Shown here piece by piece: positions 45,574 to 55,248 of a DNA stretch of 64,000 bases. The position numbers and the translations under genes are program-made. The number at the start of each line of letters is the position of its first letter. The first letter of the stretch is position 1. The stretch is from contig NZ_OY762899.1 of the NCBI RefSeq assembly GCF_963666545.1, positions 868,001-932,000 of the forward strand. The letters run 5' to 3'. The notes below the pieces were generated by a model that had not been told where the DNA came from, ran no database searches, and saw only the letters and a list, made by a program, of their open reading frames with translations. The stretch is from an uncultured Bacteroides sp. (GTDB taxonomy: Bacteria > Bacteroidota > Bacteroidia > Bacteroidales > Bacteroidaceae).

Positions 45574-48500
45574 ATGGAAAATGAAAAAATGAAAAAGACT
45601 GTGGAGCTAAAAAAACAGCTTATAACAGGATTATTGGGACTTTCATTGGTGTGCATTCCTCTTCTTGGTACAGCTCGTGCTGTAGCAGGAGGAACGATTC
45701 ATTCTATGCAAGAAAGGAATCAAGCAAACATCAGTGTTGTGGGTAAAGTAGCGGATGAATCAGGCGTAGGCTTGATCGGAGTAAATGTTTCTGTACTTAA
45801 GGGAACAGCTGGTACTGTGACAGATCTAAACGGAGATTTTAAGTTAACGGCTCCGAAAGGTAGTGTTCTTGTAGTGTCTTACGTAGGGTATATAACTCAA
45901 AAAGTAGAGGCTCGTCCGGGAGTTATATTAAAGATAACCTTAAAAGAAGATGCACAGATGTTGGATGAAGTGGTTGCCATTGGTTACGGCACAGTGAAAC
46001 GTAAAGATATGACTGGTTCTGTAGGTTCTGTCGGAAATCACGAACTTGTAGCTATTCCGGTTGTGTCTCCCGTGGAAGCTATGCAAGGAAAGTTGGCGGG
46101 TGTGCGAGTGACTACACCCGAAGGAAATCCTGATGCCGAGGTAATTATCCGGGTACGCGGAGGAGGGTCTATCACGAGAGACAACACGCCACTTTATATT
46201 GTAGACGGTTTTCCTGTGAATAGTATTTCCGATATACCAACAGCCGATATCGAATCCATAGATGTGCTCAAAGATGCATCTTCTACGGCCATCTATGGAT
46301 CCAGAGGTTCCAATGGTATTGTACTTGTGACAACCAAGAGCGGTAAAGCCGGTAAGGTTACAATAAACTATAATGCCTATGTTGGCTTGAAGAAGGCTGC
46401 CACTAAAATCAACACCTTGGATATAGAGGATTATTTGAAGTGGCAGTATGAAAATTTTGCCTTGGCTGACGATTTAGATTCTTATACCAAAGCAATCGGT
46501 ACTTGGAATAGTCTTCCCGGCATAGCGAAAACTATTTCTACAACAGATTGGCAAGATAAAGTCTATGGCCGTACTGGAAATATTTTCAGCCAGAACTTAA
46601 GTATCTCCGGCGGATCAGAGAAGTTACGCTTCAACTTTGGCTATAGTCGTATCGATGAAAAAGCAATCTTGGAAACATCTAAATTCAAGCGGGATAACTT
46701 GAGCCTCAAACTTAATTATGAACCAAATAAAAAGACAAATCTGGAATTCTCTGCCCGCTATTCGTCTACAAAAGTGTTTGGAGACGGACAAAGTGATAGT
46801 TCGGGCGACTTAAATTCGGTTCCTTCCAGTTCGTTCGGACGTATTCGACATTCCATCATTCAAACGCCTTTGACGTTGAATGCAGAAAACAGTGACATAG
46901 TGTTAGATGAAAACGACATTGACAGCGGCCTCGAAGACCCGATTGTGGCTTTAAATGATAATTATAAGGAACGTGCCCGTCAGAATTTTAATATGAATGG
47001 GGCCTTTACCTGGCATATTCTAAAGAACCTGACTTTCCGTGCGGATGTTGGGTTAGATATCTATACTAATGATCTGAATTATTTCTTTGGAACTACGACC
47101 TATGAATCCCAAAACAATACACAAGCTGATTATAAGAATTTGCCGGTAACACAAAAAACAAGCGTTGATCGTAAGACTTTCCGTAACACCAATACACTGA
47201 GCTATGATTTTAAGGATTGGTTACCTACGAAACATACATTGAATTTAATGATCGGTCAGGAAAATGTCGTGATACGCGAAAGCAAGACAACCGCTCGTAT
47301 AGAAGGGTTCCCCGATTTTTATGATGCAAAAATGGCCTTCAACTTCTCTGCTCAAGGTACCCCTACAAAGTATGATCAATTTTTCTATCAAGATGACAAA
47401 ATGCTTTCGGCTTTCGGACGTTTAAATTATGATTATATGGGCAAGTACTTATTTTCCGGAACTCTTCGAGCTGATGGGTCCAGTAAATTTGCGAGGGGAA
47501 AACGCTGGGGATATTTTCCTTCGGCTGCATTGGGATGGCGCATCATTGAGGAAAATTGGATGAAAAATACCAGAGATTGGCTGAGCAATTTGAAATTACG
47601 TTTAAGCTATGGCACCTCCGGCAATAATAATATCCCTTCAGGACAGACCACAAAGAATTACTCCATCACTCAATCCAGCTGGCTAAATATTGCCAGTTCC
47701 TATTTAACAGCAGGTACTACGATGAGTAATACAAATTTGCAGTGGGAAACAACTCATTCATTGAATGCCGGACTTGACTTTGGAATCTTCAATAACAAAT
47801 TGAACGGTTCAATTGAGATCTATAAAAACAACGTAAAGAATCTATTGATGGAAATGCAGGTAGCCGGTTGTGGGTATAATACGCAATATCAGAATGTAGG
47901 CGAAACGCAAAACTCCGGTTTTGAGATAACACTAAACTACTCTGCCATTAATAAGAAAGATTATGGCTTGGACGTGACTTTCACTTTAGGGCACAATAAG
48001 AACAAGGTCGTGAGCCTTGGTGAAATGACCTCTTATACCAAAGCCTCTTATTGGGCAAGTACTGAAGTTGGAGCGGATTATATCATTGAACCAGAGAAAC
48101 CGGTTGGATCCATTTATGGTTATATCACAGACGGGCGTTACGAGGTCAACGATTTTACAGGATATGAAAATGGAAAATGGATATTGAAAGATGGAGTGGC
48201 AGATGACTCAGGTGTTGTAGGTGTAGTTCGCCCGGGTAGTTTGAAGTTAAAAAACAAAACCGAAGGTGACAATGTAGTGAATGATAACGACAAAACGATC
48301 ATTGGAGATGCCAATGCATTTGCTGTAGGCGGCTTCTCTATAAACGGACGTTTGAAAGGCTTTGACCTGAATGCTAATTTTACGTATAGCATTGGCAATG
48401 ACATCTATAATGCAGATAAGATAGACCAAACTTCAACACGTAGTAGTATGTGGAGAAACATGAGTGATGTAATGGCAAACGGCAAGCGTTGGACGAACAT

Positions 48501-48864
48501 AGATGCAAATGGCAATCTGATTAATGATGCCACAACATTGACTTCACTGAATGCCGGTACTACGATGTGGTCCCCCTATACCACAAAAGCCGTAATTCAT
48601 AGTTGGAGTGTGGAAGATGGTTCCTTCCTGCGATTGGCAAACTTAACAGTGGGATATACACTACCCAAGAATATGATGAAAAAAGTACATATTGAAAATC
48701 TTCGTGTTTATACTACGGCTTCTAATTTATTCTGCCTGACGGGTTACTCCGGAGCGGATCCTGAAGTAGATTGCAAAAGAAATTATCTCATTTGTCCGGG
48801 TGTCGACTATTCGGCTTATCCTAAAAGCCGTCAATTCATATTCGGTGTAAACCTTACTTTCTAA
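45574..48864 (+). CDS. SusC-like TonB-dependent glycan importer (no STN domain)
   Basis: 1096 residues. A long N-terminal signal region (MENEKMKKTVELKKQLITGL, hydrophobic to about residue 38) precedes a carboxypeptidase-regulatory-like domain (VVGKVADESGVGLIGVNVSV, GDFKLTAPKGSVLVVSYVGY). The plug (MQGKLAGVRVTTPEGNPDAE, PLYIVDGFPVNS, IESIDVLKDASSTAIYGSRG) and barrel follow, ending RQFIFGVNLTF. It is the first transport gene of the plus-strand PUL, 59 bases after GH105 and 19 before SusD. Without an STN domain, control by the downstream hybrid two-component regulator is likely. Confidence 0.95.
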   Translation: MENEKMKKTVELKKQLITGLLGLSLVCIPLLGTARAVAGGTIHSMQERNQANISVVGKVADESGVGLIGVNVSVLKGTAGTVTDLNGDFKLTAPKGSVLVVSYVGYITQKVEARPGVILKITLKEDAQMLDEVVAIGYGTVKRKDMTGSVGSVGNHELVAIPVVSPVEAMQGKLAGVRVTTPEGNPDAEVIIRVRGGGSITRDNTPLYIVDGFPVNSISDIPTADIESIDVLKDASSTAIYGSRGSNGIVLVTTKSGKAGKVTINYNAYVGLKKAATKINTLDIEDYLKWQYENFALADDLDSYTKAIGTWNSLPGIAKTISTTDWQDKVYGRTGNIFSQNLSISGGSEKLRFNFGYSRIDEKAILETSKFKRDNLSLKLNYEPNKKTNLEFSARYSSTKVFGDGQSDSSGDLNSVPSSSFGRIRHSIIQTPLTLNAENSDIVLDENDIDSGLEDPIVALNDNYKERARQNFNMNGAFTWHILKNLTFRADVGLDIYTNDLNYFFGTTTYESQNNTQADYKNLPVTQKTSVDRKTFRNTNTLSYDFKDWLPTKHTLNLMIGQENVVIRESKTTARIEGFPDFYDAKMAFNFSAQGTPTKYDQFFYQDDKMLSAFGRLNYDYMGKYLFSGTLRADGSSKFARGKRWGYFPSAALGWRIIEENWMKNTRDWLSNLKLRLSYGTSGNNNIPSGQTTKNYSITQSSWLNIASSYLTAGTTMSNTNLQWETTHSLNAGLDFGIFNNKLNGSIEIYKNNVKNLLMEMQVAGCGYNTQYQNVGETQNSGFEITLNYSAINKKDYGLDVTFTLGHNKNKVVSLGEMTSYTKASYWASTEVGADYIIEPEKPVGSIYGYITDGRYEVNDFTGYENGKWILKDGVADDSGVVGVVRPGSLKLKNKTEGDNVVNDNDKTIIGDANAFAVGGFSINGRLKGFDLNANFTYSIGNDIYNADKIDQTSTRSSMWRNMSDVMANGKRWTNIDANGNLINDATTLTSLNAGTTMWSPYTTKAVIHSWSVEDGSFLRLANLTVGYTLPKNMMKKVHIENLRVYTTASNLFCLTGYSGADPEVDCKRNYLICPGVDYSAYPKSRQFIFGVNLTF

Positions 48865-48883
48865 CAAGATAAATATTGAAAAT

Positions 48884-50707
48884 ATGAAAAATAAATACAA
48901 ATATCTCTCATTCATCCTATTGACAGGAATGACATTCACATCGTGTGAAGATTATTTGGATACGGAAAGCAAATCTTCCTATACGGAAAAAGTTGTTTTT
49001 GCTAATCCGTCTTTGGCCGAAGATGCTGTAATAAACATCTATAGCTATTTTGGACAGACAAACTCTCATCGTTCTCGCTATATGCCTTATTATGGAATGA
49101 ATACCGATGTAGAATATTATAATGATTTGGCAAATCCAACTTCTGATGAGAAAACGTCTTTGTGTACTTATTCGGCTTTTGTTTCTAATGGTTGGATGGG
49201 GTCTGGTAGCAGCTATAATGCATATACCTGTTTCTTTAATGGCATTGAAGCAGCCAATTGCTGCATCGAAGGAATTCGTCAATATGGTAAGCCTGAAACG
49301 AACGAAACAATGGCTTATCTGCTAGGCGAGGCGTTAACATTACGGGCTCATTATTATTATGACTTAATAAGAGCATGGGGGGATGTTCCTGCTCGTTTTG
49401 AACCCGTAACGGAGAGTACAGTCTATTTGCCCAAATCAGACAGAGATATCATATATAAACAGATTATTGCTGATCTCAAAGAAGCAGCCGGCTATTTACC
49501 ATGGCCCGGGGCAACAACCCGTACTTCTACTACTGAAAGGGTGAATAAAGCTTATGCTCTGGGATTAAGGGCACGATTAATATTGATGGCATCCGGCTAT
49601 AGCTTGAGGCCTTCTTCGTTGGATGATGCGAACAGTAGTGAAGTTCGTAAAAGCACGGATACTGAGTTGACCGGCAATGCTCTCCTACAAGAAGCTTATG
49701 ATGATTTGAAAAACATTCTAGCTAATTCGGGTTGCTCATTAAATGCTACTTATGAATCTGTCTGGAATGAGTTATGTCAAGATGTAGTAACTTCTAACCG
49801 AGAGTCCATTTTTGAAATTCCTTTTGCTGCAGGAAGAGGCCGATTTTTATATCATTTTGGTTTATATCATCACACTACTAGCGATCATCTCTCAAAAACT
49901 AAATATGGTGGACAGAATTGCCCTGCACCAACTTTGTTTTACGAATATGATGTCAAAGATACTCGTAGAGATTTGAATTGTACTCCTTATAAATGGAATA
50001 ATGGTGGCTATACAATGGATAATCTGGGTAGTGGTGCCGGGAATCCAAGTTTTAATTTCGGCAAATATGATTATGAAAGAATGAATCGTGTAGTGACAAG
50101 TAACGATGACGGGGTCAATCTGCCTGTACTAAGATTTGCCGACGTGTTGCTGATGGCTGCAGAAGTAGCTAATGAACTGGAAGGAGCGAATGCTGCCAAA
50201 ACTTATTTGAAACAGATAAGAGAGAGAGCTTTCAAGCAAACAGATTGGGCTGAACATGTCACCGTATATTTAAATAATATTTCCTCTAAAGAACAAATGT
50301 TACAAGCCATTCAAAAGGAGCGCATGTTGGAGTTTCCCGGTGAGATGTTACGCAAGCAAGATTTAATTCGCTGGAATCTTTTGGGCAGTAGCGTCAAAGA
50401 AACAGTTGAGAAAATGAATGCCTTGCGCAATCGTACAGGAGAATATGCTGATGTGCCCACTAATGTTTATACACGTACTATTAATGGAAAATTAGAAGTT
50501 TACGGTTTAAACAGAGGTGAGCTAAGTATGCCTTCGGGAGACGGCTGGGCCAAGTTGAGCTACGATTTCATCACATCTGTAATAAAGGATAATTTATTAA
50601 ATAATTACTACATAAACGAACCTGACCAACGACAATATTGGCCTCTTTTCCAAACTGATTTGGATAGTTCGAACGGTTATTTAATAAATAATTATGGGTA
50701 TAAATAG
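48884..50707 (+). CDS. SusD/RagB-family outer-membrane lipoprotein
   Basis: 607 residues with a lipoprotein signal (SFILLTGMTFTSC). Features are FFNGIEAANCCIEGIRQY, GEALTLRAHYYYDLIRAWGD, VNKAYALGLRARLILMASGY, LPVLRFADVLLMAAEVANEL, AKTYLKQIRERAFK, and IQKERMLEFPGEMLRKQDLI, the characteristic C-terminal SusD segment. It partners with the SusC encoded just upstream and is followed by GH31 after 9 bases, showing one operon. Confidence 0.95.
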   Translation: MKNKYKYLSFILLTGMTFTSCEDYLDTESKSSYTEKVVFANPSLAEDAVINIYSYFGQTNSHRSRYMPYYGMNTDVEYYNDLANPTSDEKTSLCTYSAFVSNGWMGSGSSYNAYTCFFNGIEAANCCIEGIRQYGKPETNETMAYLLGEALTLRAHYYYDLIRAWGDVPARFEPVTESTVYLPKSDRDIIYKQIIADLKEAAGYLPWPGATTRTSTTERVNKAYALGLRARLILMASGYSLRPSSLDDANSSEVRKSTDTELTGNALLQEAYDDLKNILANSGCSLNATYESVWNELCQDVVTSNRESIFEIPFAAGRGRFLYHFGLYHHTTSDHLSKTKYGGQNCPAPTLFYEYDVKDTRRDLNCTPYKWNNGGYTMDNLGSGAGNPSFNFGKYDYERMNRVVTSNDDGVNLPVLRFADVLLMAAEVANELEGANAAKTYLKQIRERAFKQTDWAEHVTVYLNNISSKEQMLQAIQKERMLEFPGEMLRKQDLIRWNLLGSSVKETVEKMNALRNRTGEYADVPTNVYTRTINGKLEVYGLNRGELSMPSGDGWAKLSYDFITSVIKDNLLNNYYINEPDQRQYWPLFQTDLDSSNGYLINNYGYK

Positions 50708-50716
50708 TATAAGAAT

Positions 50717-53140
50717 ATGAAATATAAGTATTGGTTTTTATTAATATTGAGCTTGGCATTCGCTAAAATGATTCAAGCGCAACCAGCCTATAAGATTGAT
50801 AAGAATAACGTGGTTTTTAAGTCTTCACAAGGAGACATGAAAATACAGATGTGCAATAACAACATGTTCCGGGTTATGAAGAGTGCTGATTCAACCTTTC
50901 CTGAAGATGAAAACTGGATGGTGATGAAGTATGATTTTGAGCCGGTACGTTTTCAGGTGAAGTCTGTTGGTACGGAAGTGGAGATAACAACTTCTTCTTT
51001 AAAAATATTCGTAAACTCTGATCCCTGGAAGATCAGAGTTACGGATATCAATGATAAGATTGTCTATAAAGAAGTGGCTTCGCGCGTGCCAACAGATGAA
51101 AATGGTCCGATGAATGAATGCGTTATGCAACCCGATGAACACTTTTTTGGCTTTGGAGAGCGTATGGATTTTTTGGATCAGCGGGGACAAAAGGTACATT
51201 TGAATGTGGAATTAGGAAGAGGAACTAAACCTGCAGTTGGAGGAAAAGATATTCTACGAGCCAATTATTGTCCGGTTCCTTATTTTATGAGCAATAAGGG
51301 ATATGCCATATTCTTTCATACGGCAGCTCCAACAGACTGGGATATGGGGTGGAGCAAACAGGATACTTATTCTTTTTCTGCAACAGGTGGTCATCTGGAT
51401 TATTATTTCATCATGGGCCCCTCTTTCGAGAAAATGCTTCGCAACTATCAAACGTTGACCGGAGTTTGTCCTCTCATGCCAAGATCGGCCTATGGGCTTC
51501 ATGTTGGATCTTACAGCGGTGGAACGTGGAAGTACGAAGAATGTACTTCCGATCAGTATCCAATTGATTTAGTTCATCGACTACGCAAAGAGAAAGTGCC
51601 TTTCGACTTATTTTGGCTGGATTCGACATGGAGGTTTTTCAACAAGAGATTTGGAAACGGAGGATGCAACTTTGAATTTAGAGAAACCTTCAAAAACCCA
51701 CAGGCCATGATTGACTCCGTTTATGCCAACCATGTAGATATGTTCGGACTACATATACGTTCTATTGTAGATAATGGAAATCACAATACACTTTTTGATG
51801 ATGCGGTAAAAGCGGGTGTCGTTTATCCAAAAGCTGATAGTGAAGGCATTATCAATTTCTTCGACCCTAAGGCAAGCGATTGGTGGTGGAAAAATGGAAT
51901 GATGAAAGTTGCTTCGATGGGAGTAAAATTTGTAAAGACAGATTGCGGCGGTTCGTTGCGCTTTCCTGAAGGTACTACTTTTAAGAAAGGATTCAGCGCC
52001 GACGAACTACATAATCTTTTTCCGATTGCTTATGCCAAGGCTCCTTATGAGAAATTTCAGGAGTACAATGACCAGCGTGGTTTTAATCATACTCGTGAAG
52101 GGTATGCAGGAATACAACGCTATCCGTTTATTTGGGCAGGAGACTGGGGATCAGAATGGCAATGGTTTGAGCCGGTAATACGTGGAGGCTTGAACATCGG
52201 TCTTTCCGGAATAGGCTACTGGTCACACTGCATGGGAGGATTTGAACAGTATTCCCCATATGATACGGATCTATACATCAGGTGGTGCCAATTTGGAATG
52301 TTTAGTCCGGTGTCCATCCTTTTTGGAATGGACCATCCGCGTTATCATGAACCTTGGACGTACGGCCCGGAGGCGCTGGCAACGTTTATAAAGTATGATT
52401 CGATTCGATATACGCTGTTGCCATATATTTATAGCAATGCTTATAAGATGTATAAAACAAGCCGTCCTTTAATGACTCCACTGTTATATGATTATCCGGA
52501 TGATGAGCGGACCTACCGGATCTCGGATCAATATATGTTTGGCACAGCAATCATGGCTTGTCCGGTGACGACGAAAGGTGCTTTAAGCCGTCCTGTTTAT
52601 TTTCCCGGTGGAAAATGGATTGATTACTGGACAGGTGAACGCATAGAAGGACGACAATACAAATCATTCTTGACTCCACCGGATTTGATGCCTATATTCA
52701 TTAAGGAAGGAGCGATCATACCTAAGCAACCTGCCATGCAATATATGAATGAAAAGAGAGTAGATGAAATTACATTGGTTGTTTTTCCCTCTGAAAACTC
52801 CTCTTATGAATTATATGAAGACGATGGAAAGAGCTTGGATTATCAGAAAGAAATTTATGCCGTTACCTCTATAAACAGTACGATAAAGGAAGATGCCTGG
52901 CAAATGACCATAAACAAGGCAAACGGAAAATATCTTCCTTCTGAGCATTCTTATCGGATAGAAGCTTTTTGGGAATCGAAGCCGATGGTGGTGATGCAAA
53001 ACGGAAAAAAATTAAAGGAACTTTCTGCTCAGAATGATCTGTTGCAGCAAGAGGGATGGTGTTTTGATGTTGATATGAAGAAACTTCTTATCAAAACTAA
53101 CTTAACGAATAAAAATCTGATTCAATTTAAAGTAAAATGA
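50717..53140 (+). CDS. GH31 family alpha-glycosidase (alpha-xylosidase/alpha-glucosidase-like), exported
   Basis: 807 residues with a signal peptide (YWFLLILSLAFAKMIQAQ). An N-terminal sandwich (FFGFGERMDFLDQRG) precedes the TIM barrel. PFDLFWLDSTWRF is followed by VKFVKTDCGGSLRFPEG (nucleophile Asp409) and PFIWAGDWGSEWQWF (acid/base Asp476). C-terminal sandwiches follow (GTAIMACPVTTKGA; ELYEDDGKSLDY). The KTD nucleophile context recalls the YicI/alpha-xylosidase side of GH31, but CGGSL replaces the usual FGE, so the substrate is uncertain; alpha-galactosidase-type GH31 members also exist. It is coupled to the esterase gene by a four-base ATGA overlap. Confidence 0.9.
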   Translation: MKYKYWFLLILSLAFAKMIQAQPAYKIDKNNVVFKSSQGDMKIQMCNNNMFRVMKSADSTFPEDENWMVMKYDFEPVRFQVKSVGTEVEITTSSLKIFVNSDPWKIRVTDINDKIVYKEVASRVPTDENGPMNECVMQPDEHFFGFGERMDFLDQRGQKVHLNVELGRGTKPAVGGKDILRANYCPVPYFMSNKGYAIFFHTAAPTDWDMGWSKQDTYSFSATGGHLDYYFIMGPSFEKMLRNYQTLTGVCPLMPRSAYGLHVGSYSGGTWKYEECTSDQYPIDLVHRLRKEKVPFDLFWLDSTWRFFNKRFGNGGCNFEFRETFKNPQAMIDSVYANHVDMFGLHIRSIVDNGNHNTLFDDAVKAGVVYPKADSEGIINFFDPKASDWWWKNGMMKVASMGVKFVKTDCGGSLRFPEGTTFKKGFSADELHNLFPIAYAKAPYEKFQEYNDQRGFNHTREGYAGIQRYPFIWAGDWGSEWQWFEPVIRGGLNIGLSGIGYWSHCMGGFEQYSPYDTDLYIRWCQFGMFSPVSILFGMDHPRYHEPWTYGPEALATFIKYDSIRYTLLPYIYSNAYKMYKTSRPLMTPLLYDYPDDERTYRISDQYMFGTAIMACPVTTKGALSRPVYFPGGKWIDYWTGERIEGRQYKSFLTPPDLMPIFIKEGAIIPKQPAMQYMNEKRVDEITLVVFPSENSSYELYEDDGKSLDYQKEIYAVTSINSTIKEDAWQMTINKANGKYLPSEHSYRIEAFWESKPMVVMQNGKKLKELSAQNDLLQQEGWCFDVDMKKLLIKTNLTNKNLIQFKVK

Positions 53141-55155
53141 TGAAGCTTAGTAGATGCTTAATATGTGTCTGTTTGACAATGATGTTGGGGTGTATAACTC
53201 AGACTGCCGCCGGACAGAGCACATATGCGGGACGTCCCAATTATGGTGCACTTAAATTCAGTCAAAGTTCCGCTTATTATTCTTATTTAATGCTGGACTT
53301 GCAGAAGGCAAATGCCTTACGTGACAAAGAACTGTCAGAAGCGGTTGTCTCGAAAAAAAAGATGCTCCATTACATTAGTCAAGTCAGAGACAGGTTAACG
53401 AGAATTGTGGGAGAGCGACCGGAAAGAGTTTCTCTGAACGGTCGGGTAACAGGAGTTGTGTGGGGAGAGGGATTTAAGGTAGAAAAGATTGTTTTCGAAA
53501 GCATACCCGGTAGGTATGTCACAGCTCATCTGTATCTGCCGGAAGCAGCAAGCAAGCCTCTCCCGGCCTGCATTGAGATGTGCGGGCACGGGCTTGCCGG
53601 CAAAGGTAATGGCTCCTTGTCTGCTGTACATATGGCGGTCAATGGTATTGCTGTTATGGTAGTAGACCCGATAGCTCAGGGTGAACGGCTTCAGTTGATT
53701 GATGAAAAAGGACATAGTCTGACTCGCGGAGTAACGACGGAGCATACCTTGTTAAACCCCGCATATAATCTCTTGGGAAGTAGTCTGGCAGTTGAAGAAT
53801 ATTGGGATAACAGCCGTGCCGTGGACTACCTCCTATCTCGCGCTGACATAGATAAAGATAAGATCGGAGCTTATGGTTTCTCCGGTGGCGGAACACAAGC
53901 TGCTTATCTAATAGCATTAGATCAACGTATTAAGGTAGGTTGTATCGGGCTGTTCTTTTCGAGTCGGGAGAGAACTTTAGAGCTCCAAGGTCCCTCGGAT
54001 GGTTGCCAGCAAATTCCCTATGAAGGGAAGGAACGGATTGAAATAGCCGATTTTGCTTTAATGATGGCACCTAAACCTCTGATTATCCTAGATGGCAAGT
54101 ACGACTTTGTTGATCATTGGGGAGCTTTGCGTGGTTTTGATGAATTAAAAAAATGCTATTCTGTTTTAGGCTATCCGGATAAGGTAGCCCAATACTATGC
54201 AGAAGACGGACATGCGATGCCTCCGGATGTGCAAATTCGCCTGCTAGAGTGGTTCAAAAAATGGCTGACCGGCGAGAAATCAAGATTAACGAATGTTCCC
54301 GAAGATAAATGGCAAGGTAGCAATATGTTGTGCACAGCATCCGGACAGGTCAATCTGGAATATGACAATGCACAAAGCACCATGAATGAAACCCTAAAGG
54401 AGATGGAGCGACTGACAAAGCAGCAGATGGAATTTTGCCAGAAGGATGAGGAAACAATTCGCATGAAGATACTTGAACTGCTAGGGCTTGATAAAGGTTT
54501 CAACGATAATGTGGAAGCAATCGCCACGGGACACTCTTCTTTGAGGGAAGTTGAAGAGTATCGATACCAACTAAATTGTGCGGGACAAATGCCCGTGGCG
54601 TGTGTGGTATGGATACCTTCAACAGCAACAGCCCATTCTACGATAGAAATTCATCTGCACGAACAAGGAAAGGCCTGGTTTCTCAACGACCTCTCTAGAA
54701 GAGATGCAATAAGTAACGGAACGATTATCGTTGCGGCCGATTTTCGTGGCATAGGCGAGATGGAAGATCCCTACATCTACAATTATACAAAATATTGGAA
54801 CAAGGAATATCGGGTAGCCGCTACCAGCATGCACATCGGACGCCCCGTCATGGGGCAACGTGTGGCAGATCTACGTACGTTAATAAATTTTTGCAGTTCT
54901 GATACAAAGCTGAAGGGACGTACAATCACAGTTGAGGCCGATGGACTCTATGGACCGGTAGTGATGCACGCTGCCGTGCTAGATCGCCGTATCAATAAAG
55001 CCACCCTCTCCCACTGCCTGAAAACATGGAAGTCGTATTTAACAAATCCTCTTCAACGAGATATGTATTCTAATGTACTTTACGGAGTGCTGAAATATTA
55101 TGATTTGCCCGATCTTCTAAAATTAAGCGAAGGAAGAGTATGTGTTGTTGATTAG
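53137..55155 (+). CDS. Two-domain alpha/beta-hydrolase (acetyl-xylan-esterase-like), exported
   Basis: 672 residues. A signal peptide (LICVCLTMMLGCITQTAAG) precedes a first alpha/beta-hydrolase domain (about 80-380). Its triad looks complete: Ser249 in YGFSGGGTQAA, Asp323 in DGKYDFVDHWG and His359 in AEDGHAMPPD. A second hydrolase-like domain (about 440-672; MPVACVVWIPSTATAH, IIVAADFRGIGEM) lacks a GxSxG elbow; the equivalent stretch is TVEADGLYGPVVMHAAVLD, and no terminal His is evident. The first half is probably a carbohydrate esterase removing acetyl or similar groups, the second structural or binding. It starts within the GH31 stop (ATGA overlap). Confidence 0.82.
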   Translation: MMKLSRCLICVCLTMMLGCITQTAAGQSTYAGRPNYGALKFSQSSAYYSYLMLDLQKANALRDKELSEAVVSKKKMLHYISQVRDRLTRIVGERPERVSLNGRVTGVVWGEGFKVEKIVFESIPGRYVTAHLYLPEAASKPLPACIEMCGHGLAGKGNGSLSAVHMAVNGIAVMVVDPIAQGERLQLIDEKGHSLTRGVTTEHTLLNPAYNLLGSSLAVEEYWDNSRAVDYLLSRADIDKDKIGAYGFSGGGTQAAYLIALDQRIKVGCIGLFFSSRERTLELQGPSDGCQQIPYEGKERIEIADFALMMAPKPLIILDGKYDFVDHWGALRGFDELKKCYSVLGYPDKVAQYYAEDGHAMPPDVQIRLLEWFKKWLTGEKSRLTNVPEDKWQGSNMLCTASGQVNLEYDNAQSTMNETLKEMERLTKQQMEFCQKDEETIRMKILELLGLDKGFNDNVEAIATGHSSLREVEEYRYQLNCAGQMPVACVVWIPSTATAHSTIEIHLHEQGKAWFLNDLSRRDAISNGTIIVAADFRGIGEMEDPYIYNYTKYWNKEYRVAATSMHIGRPVMGQRVADLRTLINFCSSDTKLKGRTITVEADGLYGPVVMHAAVLDRRINKATLSHCLKTWKSYLTNPLQRDMYSNVLYGVLKYYDLPDLLKLSEGRVCVVD

Positions 55156-55175
55156 CAATTTCAAAACTGTTTTTT

Positions 55176-55183
55176 TATCTTTG
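55176..55183 (+). promoter_or_regulatory. Probable -7 promoter element of the HTCS gene
   Basis: TATCTTTG matches TAnnTTTG exactly and lies 65 bases before the HTCS ATG. No clean TTTG is found at the right distance upstream, so this is a partial match. It would give the regulator its own transcript, separate from the esterase operon. Confidence 0.5.
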
Positions 55184-55248
55184 TTCTGTAACAGTCAGCT
55201 AACCTTATAACAGCCTTAAAAAGTGGGGATGTTGAATAAATCTGAAGT

